Assembly: GCA_032173965.1 (NCBI GenBank)
Contig: CM063284.1
Span: 64,230,863-64,294,862 of the forward strand
DNA length: 64,000 nt
Direction of reading: 5' to 3'
Source: Sitta carolinensis
Taxonomy: Eukaryota > Chordata > Aves > Passeriformes > Sittidae
Under the pieces are notes generated by a model. That model was not told where the DNA came from, did no database searches, and saw only the letters and a list, made by a program, of their open reading frames with translations. A program made the translations under genes and the position numbers. Of the stretch, positions 24,460 through 37,100 are shown one piece after another; position 1 is the first letter of the stretch, and the number at the start of each line of letters is the position of its first letter.

Positions 24460-27400
24460 GTAAGTATGTTATTTTGGAATACCATTTCTCTGTTATTAAA
24501 CAATTGCAAGTAATGTGTATGTTTGTCTTCTAAGAGGGAATGTGATTCCCACCTCCTACAGATTCTGTATCAAAATAAAGTAATATTTTAAAAAATTTAT
24601 TTAGAAATGTCATGTGACAAGCTTAGTAGCACGCACAAGTCTAAACTAATATGGCCTAGAAAATTCATTATTTTTTTGTTTCTTAAATATAATGTCCATG
24701 TCTCAAGCTTTATTACTCTTTCCATTTTAGCAATTATATTTACAACTTATATTGTTGTAAATAACTCCCCAGGTGAAAATGTCTGCTTGAGCCCAATTAG
24801 CAGAAGAAATGAAACAGCCCCTAAATGTACAGCATAAATATTCCTGTAGAAGTCACCAATATAAACACTGTTGATTTGCCAGTGTTCTCTCTGTATTTCA
24901 GATCCACTTAATTTGTTTAACATCCTTAATCAAATATGAGTTTGTTTGGAAGCATTTGCTCACTAAGGACTGCTATACATCCATGGCCTTACATTGTTAT
25001 CTCTTGAGCTCTCTTTTCTCAAGTGGCTCTCCAAAGCCACTACAGTGGAGAATATACCAAAAAAAGACTATTCTTTGTCTATTCACATCATATCATTGAA
25101 TCATATTTTTTCATGTCTTAATTTTTATGGTACCTGAAAGTTACAGACTAAATAACTTTACATATGTGGTAGTTCTAAATCTGATGGAATAGCAGCGCTC
25201 TTTCCTTTCTCCAAAACTTGTTTTTTTGTCCAGAACCCCCACATACATCTCTTTATTCGCTTCATGTTCTTTGCTTTCTATATTGCTTGCCTTTTCTTGC
25301 ATTCTCCAGAGAAGAGCACATCCCAGCATGGACTCAGCTGCTGTACAGAAGCTGCAGGACACATGGAAAGTTGCAGGCAGCTTCCTTTACTGACACAGCA
25401 GCAAGTGAAGCTGCTGTATTGTCCCCTGTGCCAGCCCACCCATGCAAGGGACATTCCCTGCACTCTTGTGCGCCATGGGGCTGCACAGCTGTGGAGCAGC
25501 TGACTGAGAGCTGTGTGTTTCTGGGGCAGGAAGGGAGCATCTCCCAGCAGGCTTCCATGGCAGATGAGTTAGCCAGTCACAGAAAGCTTCAGTAAAAAAG
25601 TGCTTGCAGTCCAGAGAAAACCTAGGCAGCTAGTAAACTGTAGTAAAGTCAGGGAGAAATACAATCCGTGTGCAAACTGACAAATATATATATATAAATC
25701 AATCACCACGAATAATTGTGCAATTTTCAAAGAATTCAGTCATGCGATGAGTCCATTTAGGTGAATTTGTATTTATCCTGAGCACGGTATCGCAGAAACA
25801 GGATTGCTTTCCAAACAGGAGATAGCTCATCATGCCAGGTACTTTCATGAAAACTGCTTATATTCTTGACCTAACCTAAGAGCTCAGTCAGGTGAAATGA
25901 TTCAACCCCCCAAGGAAGCAGAGCCTGAACGCCCCAACAGATCCCTAGAAGAAACCAACTGAGAAGCCTTGTTGACGTGTGATTATAAAACACACCCACT
26001 GGAAGACTGCAGTAAGAAGCTGAGATGAGCAGCACCATGGGGTGCTTGCCAGGATGCACGACGTCTCCTGGCAGAGCTGTCTCACACAGGGACTCAGGAA
26101 TTAGCTTTAGCTGGTGCAGCTGGGAAAGTCTTCAATTTGTGTGACTGGTATGCCTACAGTGCCCCAAACACCACTCTGTGTGCCTGTGTCACTGTGCCTC
26201 TGCAGAGGTTCATGTACCTGCCACAGCCACTTCAAGGGAAACAGTCTTACAGGTCTCTTCTTTCTTCTTCTCCTTCAAAACTGACACTCAAGGCAGAGTG
26301 TAACCTTTTTTAAATCTCCATTTGAAATGGAGGTATATTTTTTTTTTTTAAGCCATGACCTCCATCCCCTAAAAGACCATTCCAAAATTAGAATTATTAA
26401 AAAAACCCAAACCCTAGGCTTTTCAATTAATACATTTTCAGAAACAGGATGGGAGAGCTGTACCTTTACTGTTTTCCTAAATGGCATTACCACAGCAGGA
26501 TTGAAAAGAAGTAATTCCGTTGCTCTGCACAGCCCACAGCAAATTCTAGTAAATGCTGCTGGGAGTGAGCTGCATTGAATAGTGAAAAATAGCATAGTTG
26601 CTTTCTAGTTCTGCATAGGACAATTTGGTGAACTGTTATGTAAAACTCTGCTCTAAAGGAGAATGCTACAATGATTCTTTTGGAAACATACACAGATTTT
26701 GAAAAGAACATAAATGGGCTTTGGAAAGCATCTCCACAGCAAAAACCTTTTGTGTGTTAGGTCATTTGAGGGTTTACACACAAACACTTAATATGGAAGA
26801 AAGCCCAGAAATTCCTCAGAATTATAGGTGAATGGCATCAAGAGAACAAAAGGAGCCTTGAAATCCCACCTAGCTGACTAACTACATTTTCTTTTCCACA
26901 CAGGCCACTGCAAACTCCAGTTGCCAGAGCCTGTTTTGTTTTATTTTTTTTTCTGTCATGGAGCCAGATGACTCTTGTGGAATAAAGAGGGCTTTCATGA
27001 TTATGAATTTGGACACAATTGTTATATAGTGCCAAGAGGTTAAAGCAAATTCTCTGGGGAAAGCCTGGTACCTCTTCAGAGCAATCCTCAGGCTTCATTA
27101 ATGAGGAAGAGAGGCAGGGAAGAATTCTAACCTTGTTCTCTCAGATCCTACATTTGTCATAGATTCACATGTGTGTTATTCATGCTGGATCTGAGCATAG
27201 GTTCTGAGGGAGGGAGGGAGTAAATGCTTTATGAGGGAGTAAAGGGAAGGTTGAAAAGCATCGAAGGAAAGATTATTTTTGCTATCTTAACAGGTACACA
27301 TACTGCCATGTAGAAGCCAGGTGCATAAGAAACTGAGGCTCATCTGCATTTTCTGATTGTTCACTTTATCAGGAAACTGCTCTGTGTACCATATAGAAAA

Positions 27401-28065
27401 TAGTAGCTTTATTCCTCTTTTGTGATGTATAGCACATATATACTCAGTGGGATATGTCATCTGGAGCACTTGTCTGAGCTTTCTTTATCCAGTGACAGTT
27501 TCTCAAGGTGAGACAACAAAATGAGGAGATTACAAAGCAATATCTTACTGCATAAATCTACTGTCAACCCATTCCAAAGACTCTCTTACTGGAAATGGAA
27601 TTGGTTGCTATTAAAAGCCACCAAACAACACAGAGGTCTTCAGGAATGGGTGAGTAGTATAAAAATATTTGTTAAGTACAGTGCAGGTTCTTTTTAGGGG
27701 ATAATATTTGGTTAAAGTGCGATAGGGGAATTTTATTAAGAGAATTAGACTTCTCAGGTCACTCCTTTGAAGGGCTGAGAGATATTTGTTTTAGCACGTT
27801 ATTTAAGACACAAGAGGCTTCCCATTACATTCTACACAGGAAATTTTCTTAAAGTTCCTATTCAAGTTCTACCAAGAGCAGGATTTTTTTCACTTATATA
27901 TAGGACAAAAATTATTTTACATCCTTTTTCACTGATTTCATAAATCAGAAATGAAGTTTCAGCAATCTCTTCAGTTACTGTGATACATCTCCTCCATTTA
28001 CTACACATGTCCTATGCATTATATACTTTATAAACCCATTATAATGGAATGTTCATCTTCTACAG
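24460..28065 (+). other. CAP2: CAP2 intron 2 (3,606 bp)
   Basis: Donor gtaagt at 24,460 and acceptor cttctacag ending at 28,065. The sequence is unique-looking AT-rich intron with a few GC-richer patches (about 25,300-25,600 and 26,000-26,260). I see no recognisable exon, RNA gene or full repeat in it. Confidence 0.93.
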
Positions 28066-28166
28066 GCATAGCACCATATGTTGAAGCCTTTGATAGGCTG
28101 CTGAATGGAAGTGTTGCTGAGTTTCTCAGGTATAGCAAGATTCTTGAAGGTGACGTGAAGACACAT
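28066..28166 (+). CDS. CAP2: CAP2 exon 3: start of helical folded domain (residues 42-75)
   Basis: The exon is flanked by ttctacag and ACACAT|gtaagt. Joined to the last base of exon 2 it encodes residues 42-75, starting S-IAPYVEAFDRLLNGSVAEFL and ending EGDVKTH, and it finishes in phase 0. This matches the first helices of the CAP helical folded domain (HFD), where the 'AP.VEAFD.L' and 'VAEFL' blocks are conserved in vertebrate CAP1 and CAP2. The HFD forms dimeric helical bundles that work with cofilin at filament pointed ends. The 101-nt length keeps the frame only with the phase-1 exon before it, which supports both exon calls. An open frame reads upstream of the acceptor but is not conserved. 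Confidence 0.96.
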
Positions 28167-31100
28167 GTAAGTATTTACTCAGATTTTCCCATGATGATAC
28201 AAGTGTACAAGTCTTGGAATCTGTGTGACCAGACTTGATTTCTGAGTAGAGGAGTATCTTAATAGCAAAATAAACTCTAAGTTATTAATTCTTGTAGTAG
28301 TAATAGCCTGGCATAACACATTGAGTACAGTTGGTTGAGGAAGGGCACAAGGTTGTATGGATTCATAAGAAGAGATTGCTTGCCTTCTACAGCACCAAAG
28401 CTGAACACCATAGAATGCAAAATATTTAAATATTCTCAGTCACAAGCAATTTGAATAGTTTTGTTTGCTGCTGAGCTCTTTTTGGGACAGGAACATAATT
28501 AAGAACGTGTGCCAACAAATCAGTAGCAAACAACAGGTGGGCCCAAGCAATGATAATTTCCTGTGGTGGTTTTCTAGTCATGTGTATCATCATTCCAATT
28601 AATATAGAGATTTTGTTCTGGTTGTTTATTTTTATTACTCACATCTCTTTCATTTGTGTCAACGTAGCAAACTAAAAAATTACTCAGCCATTTAAATGAC
28701 CTTTTGTTAAAAACATAAGTTATAGCAAGGCAGTGCTATGGTATCATTTTCATGATAACAATACTTTCTAACCGTATGATCTTAACCTTGTGATAAGAAC
28801 TTGTTTGTGTGATTTTATTTTTTTAAGCTAGTCTTCCCTAAAATGGGTAATGATAGAATTGACAAGGTGTGGACTCATCTTACCAACAGCTTACCAATAT
28901 AGATTTGGGAAAAAACAACAACAACAAAAAAAAAACATTCCCCACACAAAAGAGCTGGGGTCAGTGCAAGCTGGATCTGAAGGAGTGTGAATCTTTTGAC
29001 TTTTCTAGTAGATCCATGCCATCAGGACTTCCTCTGTGTGTACTTCCTCTTCCAGTTGATTGCTGCTGTTGCACTACATAACAAACACTGTAGCCAGAAA
29101 AACATGCCGTCCTACAAGCTACTGATGTTCATGTTGCAAGGCCAACATAAATATTCTTCAGAACAACCAAAGCAACCAGTCTACTTACAGAGAAAGATGA
29201 CTGGATTATTCTGTCATCTATGTTTTTTTTCTGTGGTGTTGCATGTTCTGGTTTGTAGTACAGGGTTTCTGACCTAGTTAGGCCTAGAGAACAGGAGGGA
29301 GTAAGGACACCAGACAATTCTAGACGATCTTTGTTTTTCTAAGGAAATACTGCACTCCCTTTTTATTTGAAAAAGCCTAGACAATTATACTATAAGCTGC
29401 AATATAAGTACTTTGTTCTTTAAAGAAACTAGGGAAAAATAAATAAATGGGGGTCAGAGGATGAAGGAAGAATTATGAACCTAACTGAACAGAGAATTGT
29501 TCCCTGGAAAGGATTGATTCTAGCTTGGTTTTTACATTCAGTAGATATCGTTATTTTGCAGTTGATTTCTCAGCAGTTTAGATCTGAGTGATACAAAAAT
29601 AGCCTTACTACCATTAGTAAGCAGGGAAAGCATTTAACATTCTAAATTGCTTAACCCTTTTTAATGTAAACTATCTGTAAATGTTCAAATCATTGAATCA
29701 GTAAGTATATTAATATATGCATTTGTCACTATTTCATACTCATAATCGAGTCCATATAAAAGATTATTAATAATTTGTCAGATAAGTCTGTGGACAGTCC
29801 CTAGCATATTGTTGATGATAGTGTAATGCAAGCTGTGATGTGGAGTATTTGTTAGTGCTATAAGCTTAGACATTGCATTAGCTTTCTTTACATAAAGAAA
29901 CTGGTGATTCTGATTGCAGCCTACTGAATATTCTGAAATCTTAGATTCTGGATTTAAAAAGTGGAGCAGACTGTGGTTGCCTTATGCTCATGCTTATCAC
30001 TGAAGCAACATCTGTGCTTTACCTTAACAAGTGGAACAAGGAGTATTTTCCTTCTGAGTGTCTTATAGACCATGTGTCCTCAGCATTATACTTGCAGCTG
30101 CTGTCTCTTTCACATAATGAGCTAAAGGGAAGGTTGTATTTTGTTTCAAAAAACACCTGTTGCCTTGAAAAACCTCACATACCTGACAGACCAGAATGGT
30201 AATATGAGAGAGAGAGAGACTTCATATTATGCTAAAGAAATGAGGGATTTAACAAGATGTGTTTTGTGCTGATGGCTGTAACGATTGTGTGGTTTGTGTG
30301 CCTGGCAAAAGGAAGAATTCAGACACAACTGATATCTGTTGGGGAGCCTTGCTCCTATATTTTCAGGTTGCTGTACTCTAAAATGTCTGTTGAAAGAGAA
30401 CTAAACAAACCACAGAAAGGAACTAATAGCTAGCTTCTGGCTCTGTTAAACACAGCAGCACAGTGGGTTTTACAAAGATTAGTTTATCAGAGTTCTGCTT
30501 AGGCTCAATCGTGAAAGCAACATATTTCTCATTCAAATTACCATACATATTATGGTGAATATCTGAGGTCAACTGCACTGAAGAAATTAACCAATTTTTA
30601 AAAAAACAGGGAGAATGGTTAGGCTTTAGCATACTCTATTTAAAACTGACTACCCTAAACAGCTAAGATCTCTTCCCTATTCTGTCACTGTAGAATAAAG
30701 ATCCAGTGATGATACGGATATTTCTATGAAATACAAAGTCGCCTACAGGCACTGATTTTATGTAACCACTTTCTGCTGTCCATGTCATAACTGTAGGGCA
30801 TGTGAAGTCAGTGAAAGAGTGAATGTGGCCAGGACTGCTACCAGCCAGCTATCTTTGGCCTGACATACCAGTGTCTTGGAGACTGTCACCAGCCATTACA
30901 GGTTGTAACAGCCCTGAAGCTGACTCACCATATATGCCAACATCAAAAACTCTCCTTCTGTCAGAATAAGGGAAATTCAGAATCAGTATGAACCAGATTG
31001 TGACTCTACATCATAGACCATGAATCTAGCACTGCAGAAAATATGTTAAGGATGATAAAGAGCTGCTTGTGGAAGACATAGTCTACCTTTAGATTATGTC

Positions 31101-34100
31101 CTCATGTGGAAGCTGGGTTCAAGCAGGTTTGATGGGCTCGTTGCCTTGGCAAAGCAAAGAAAGACTTTAGAAGGCCGAGAAACAGGGTTTTGTAATGTGT
31201 TTATTATGAGCTTCTTCACATTATTTTTGTTTATGTGCTATCTCAAGTGATGGAATACTTTGGCTTGAGTTTGAGTAATGTACCAGATGAGACATCACGA
31301 TAGGAAGAGAATGTACTGGTTCTACAAGAGAAGGATAGATAACCTCACATTTCCATATATTAGTATTTTATGTGGTACAGAGCAGAGCATAATTACAGCC
31401 TTCTGTCAAACACATAAGCTAATACTTGCCTTTTTTAAATGTTTATTTGTAAAAATCTTTTAACCTCCCAACCCCACCAGTTGAAAGAACAGATTGTCTG
31501 TGTGATTCATTTATGTTCCCTCTTCTCTCATCTGAGTTATTTATCTTGGAATGGAAAACTATGAAAATATGGATGCCTTTTCCCTCCTCTCTTCCAGTTG
31601 CTGAAATGCAGAGCTCAAGACAGGAGGTCAAACAGCTTGGAGCATTCAGATATGAAGTGGTAGTTGGTTCAGTTGCTCCTTATTGGAAGAGCGTTTAGAT
31701 GCAATTCATTATATGTGTGACTGCATGAACAAGGTAGCACAGAGAAGTAATTCACAGCACATTATCCAATCTGCAGGAGTCCTCTGTGTACGTGCACTGG
31801 TTTCTTATCATGGTGAGCACAGAAAGCAATGTGCACCCCACCAATGTCGTATGCATGTACCCAGAGAATTTCTTTTCCTTATCTATTACATAAAGCAGTG
31901 ATATTTTTCTCTTCTTCCCAGTAAAGTGCACGTAAATATAAACAGAGAGCTGAAAAGTAGATATGTTTCATGAAATATATATGCACTTTGCAAAGTGCCA
32001 CTCTGGTTTGGGCCATCAGTGAAGTTAAAAAATCCTACCTTCCTCTTTTTTTTCCAAAGAGTAGTTATGACACATGAAATAGCCTTGTGTTGTCTTTTCA
32101 TGTGAGTCAATGATGTTCATAGCCCTGAACTTTGAACAGGATATGCTGTTGTCTGTGCTACACCAAAAAAGCCCCACTTTTGCACGTTATCTTAGCTAAT
32201 CTAAATGCAGACTATAAAACCCATTATTTGACTGATTCCTCATTAACAAGGCAATTTGCTTACAGGGCAGCAGAATGCACAAGTGTACTCTCGTGTTCAT
32301 CTTTTGTGCTCAGAGGCTGTGTGGTTTTAGTCATTGTGTTGAAAGTGGAATTAGAGCTCAGAGAGGAGGATGATGTCAACATGGTCAAAGAGAAGCTTGC
32401 TGTCAGGCTGCCTTCGCATTTCTGTGAGAGGTATTTTCTGCTACATGGAATAAACACCAAACCAAGGTGCTACTGCAGGACTGGGGAAAATGGAATTCAT
32501 AAAAAGGAATAAAAAGACAGCTATTTTTGACAGCATACAAAGTGCACTCAGTTGAGACAAAGAGTCTTAAAGAGTCAAAAATGGTAGTAGTGTCCACCAA
32601 AAGGGAAAATAAAATCATCAACCTTGGAAATCTGTCAGTGTTTAAAATTGATTTTGTAATGCTAATACAGCTGTGTTTCTCACCCTGTATATGTACTACA
32701 AGATACCTCATAACTTGAGCAATAAAGAATGTTCACTTTAACAGGAGAAGAAGGAAATGCAACATATACAGTCTAGCCAAGAGGCTAGTTTAGAGGTTAA
32801 TTTAGAAAAAAACTAACATTTCTAGGAGTTTTACAACTTTTGAGTGCTCTGTTCCAAAGGACAGCTTCCCATATGGCCTAGGGATTGAATCTGTCTTTCA
32901 AAACAAGTAGGATTTATTGAGTCAGGTGCAGTGGTGTGCAGACATGCTTGCACCTGTTGGACTGTAAGACACCTGGCTGGGAATAAAGATGGCTCCTGAG
33001 CATGAAGGACTTGTCCATTCCAAGTCTAGAACACCCCCCCTGAAAGAGTGGGAGTTCTTCCAATAATTTTGATGGGACCTGGATCAGTTTATTGACACTG
33101 ACATTGCAGTAAATGCCATTTGTTTTTCTTATTATTTAAAAAGGCAAGGAAGAGATAAAAGTCAAAAAAAGTATTGAAAAATAAATGCCGTGGTAGCAAA
33201 TACTGGGCATTTAGTTGTGTATTGCTGGCACGAGAAACATGCACCTGTAAATTTACGGGGGATAGTGGTGGGAATATATAATGAGAACATTCCATATGGC
33301 ATTTCGTCAGAAACATAAGAAATCTGAAACACAAACACTCAAAGCTGTCAAGAGTTATTCATAACCTTTTTCATAGAGTTTCTTTGCATTTGGAGTAGTT
33401 CCTAACTTAATCCAGTTAAAGCAGTTGATTTCAAAGTAGTTCAGTTGATCAGGGACCATTACAGACCATCCTAGACCAATGTCTAAAACTATTGACCCTT
33501 AAAAAGGATTTTGTGTGTCTATGGTTACTCAGTACAATGTGATTTTCTGATACCCAAGGACGCTAGAAAAAGCCATCAGAATTATTTGAGTGGGAAACCT
33601 TATATGCAGTGTGAGAACAAAGAAAAATCCATCATGTTTGCCCAAAAAAATGTTAGATAAGTTGCTCTCATGAAAAAAAATCTGGTTGTGAAGTGTTCTT
33701 TAATTGACCAGATGAATTCAGCATAACATTAATTCTTCAGACCAGATATAAGGTCCATATTTTACCAATCAATTTACTTAATGAATGGAGCAATTAATCA
33801 AGGCATACTTTACATTTTTGGCCATTTGAAGTCAAAGTCAGAACTGATGATATGCTTTAGCTCAGTGAATTTTGCTATACTCTATATATTCACTATCCCT
33901 CTATAAATTTTTTTCATTGAAGCCCTTTAAGAGAATATTTGAGTCAACTGGCAGAAAACCAGTTTTTCTTGGTGGTTTTCCAGGAGAAGCAGTGTACAGA
34001 CTAGAGGCATAAGAGTTTCACAAGTTGAAAACTACTGCATCAGCTTAACCAGAAATCATAAGGTGATAAAATTACATGGCTAAAAGTAAATCACAGAGGG

Positions 34101-37100
34101 CTTTCAAGTGTGAACCACCTCCACTCAGCCACAAATACAGTGTGTGAGAGTGTCTCCACAAGCCTGTTGCAAAGCCATTGCCTAGGACACTTGCTGGTGT
34201 AAAGTCAGGAGAAAACTTACTAGGGAGGGTTGGATATATGGAGTTGGCACAGAGCCAGGGTCCATGAGGAAGCCTTGGTAAGGTAATCAGATTTAAAGAT
34301 TTCCTTCTGTTTCAAAGCAGTCCAGGATCTAGGGAGCATAGGTGGCAGTCATCTCAGGCACTCAGCATTGCAACAGTGAAGTGTTGGTTCTTACAGCAGT
34401 AATTTCTAGTGAACCACTGCCATGTTACACTTTCTTGATCCATCAGAAAAAAGAAGACATCCTTGCTATTGTCATCAGCATAAACCTCTTGTGACTGAAA
34501 ATTCTTTTTACTGGTGCTCGTAGTTCTTATTTCTCTGGTGAAAATTATGAGTTGGAGTAGTAACATAATTTAAACCCATTTGTTTCAATCTGAGCAATAC
34601 ACATCCATGAATGTTTCAGGGTTTTTTGGGGTTTTTTTCCCCTTTTATTTTCTGTTTTGGGACACATGCTTGAATGATGTCATTTGTTGCTACAGGCTAT
34701 GAGTAAGTCTTTTATTAATTTTCAGTCTCATTCTTTCTAAAGAGCACATGTACACTCTTTTCACTCAACTGCCTCCCCATCCCTGACCTGCTTTTATTTT
34801 GCTAGTTAGTTGCAACTGTTTTGAGTGTATAGAAATGCTGGGCTTGGAAACTGAGAAAGCTGTTCATTGTCGTCAGCAGAAAACCAAACAATGAGCTCAG
34901 AATCTGGCTCTTCAGTCAGTTTCTAGTAAAAAGGAGTTCAGTGAATAATGAGAATTAAGCCACAAGGGAAACCAGTGTGTGGTTCGAATGTTGTTTTAAA
35001 TAAGCTGGGAGTGCTGTCAGGAGTGATGAGGGTATAATGTAGCCACAAACGTGCATTGCCTCATTTTATCCAGTATGAATTGCATGATCAATATGGTCAC
35101 ATTTCTGAATGTTGAAGAGTCCATTAGGATAGATTAAACTGTGACACTGTCACTGCTAACTTCTTTCAGTCTACTGACACCCATAAATTAAACTATGTAT
35201 TTCCACAATTAATCTGCACTGCAAATCAGTTTAAATATTGGTGCAGAGTTTCAGAAGTTTAATTATGTGTTTTATTCCAGAGATACAGTAAAAATGTTCA
35301 TTTAGCATCTTTTTGTAGAACTTTGAGGCTGAAATATTTCTTTCCTGTTGCTTTAATACATGTTCTATTTAAAGAAACACCTTAGTTCAGATCTGTTTTC
35401 AGTCACGTCCTTGCCTTTCAGAGAGGCTGGGGCTTCCTCTCCAAGAAGATCTAGGCTTTTGTTATTTAGCACCTCTGAAAAGGAAAATATAGTTAAGGTG
35501 GAAGAAATACTAAATATTATTATAGATGTCTGAGCTTTAAGTTTTGAACTGACTTTCATGTTAGCAAAATTTGGTTGTGGGCCTGGGATTCTTTCAAGGT
35601 GATACAAGTGGAAGTGAGTTTACAAGGAGACACATTCTGGCCTTTTTAGCCTTTGAGTTGCTTTCAGGGACCTCAGTGGGACTACTTGCAGAGTGAGGTG
35701 TGTGGGCAATGCCAACAGTTGTCTTGAAGTGCATGAGAGGCAGAACATACAAAAAGTCTTTTTCATATAAGAACTTACTTGTCCAAGCTTTCTCTCTAAA
35801 GATAGTATAATTTCTTAGAAATTAGCGAGTATCCAGTCTTTATCAGGCAACTTGTCAGAAAGAGAAAGGCAAAAAAATCAGTTCTTCAGAAGGATGCTCA
35901 GTGAACACTGCTAGAAGAATATATATGAAGTAACACCTCAAGAAGTGCTGTAACCTTTTTTAATTTATAGAGAGAAGCATCTGAACTTCCTAGAAGTTGT
36001 ATTTGTTACATCAGGGACACATCTATGACATCCTAAGGCCTGGGAAATTGTAAAGTCTGTTCTGAAATTTCCTTAGTATGGATTCGTACCTTCACTGAGA
36101 AGGTCCACTTCACCAGAATAGCCGGGTCTAGAGTGTGGGGCTGCACAGCAGCAGCCTCAGGGGCAAAGCAGCCCAACAGAGAAATAACCAGGGTGCCTGC
36201 AACCAGCACAGCAAAAGCGTGTTTGTGCAGATCACAGTGAGACCTGCAGGCCCCGAGATCTCTGTGGTTCTCTGATGTGCTGGCTTACAAGATGTGTTCC
36301 ATGGAGGAAATGTAGGTTTGATTTTCCTCAGGGAAATTAGATCTTTCCACAAATAGTTCCTCAATGCTGGCAACCAGGTCCTCCAAAGAACTCTGAGCTC
36401 AGATGTTCATGGGAAAGAAAAAGGCACCGGAATTTAAAAAAACTGTTGATCTTGGTAATAACAAAGTTTAAACTTCATTACTTCAGTACATTTTATGTAG
36501 TTCCTGTTTATTTAAAGATGTAATGCACTTTTTCAGAATGCATAATGTAGCTCCAGGTTTCAGGAGTAACTAGAGGCTTCAAAGGGCTATGAAACTTTAA
36601 TGTAGCCCACTTTCTGTTCTTCAGTGAAATCCTGAACTGAGGTGGTTTTGCTTTGCCATCTCTCTCAGAGAAACCTGCTTGTTTTTGTAGGCTGGTCAGG
36701 ATGAAGAGCTGTAAGAGCTCTCTCAGGAAGACCATGGCCAACATCCTCCCTGTGTAGGTTGGGTTGCTTTCTGTCTACTCTCCCCAATACAGATTACAAA
36801 AAAATATTACCATTTGTCAGGTCATAATCTTTGACATGTGATACAAAGAATATTCAGGTAATGTTTTTACTTACATGTATTCCCCCTAGAAAAGCCTTTT
36901 ACCTCAGGAGTCCTGGGTTATTTAACATATTTGAGGCAGATCAAATCTCACATTTCACTGATTGCTGTTACTCATACCCTAACACTCATAAAATAGCCTA
37001 CTAACAGTCTTTGGTTATTAGAAGCTCCAGCTAACAATGGTGGCCTGGTATAGATTTTAGTGATGCTTCCTCTGCACTGGAGACAAGCCATTTGTTCTTA

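Noticed and set aside
32132..32512. 126-residue open frame in intron 3
   Set aside because: No recognisable domain, no retrotransposon hallmark and no splice sites placing it in CAP2; the length is within chance for a 17-kb intron read in six frames.
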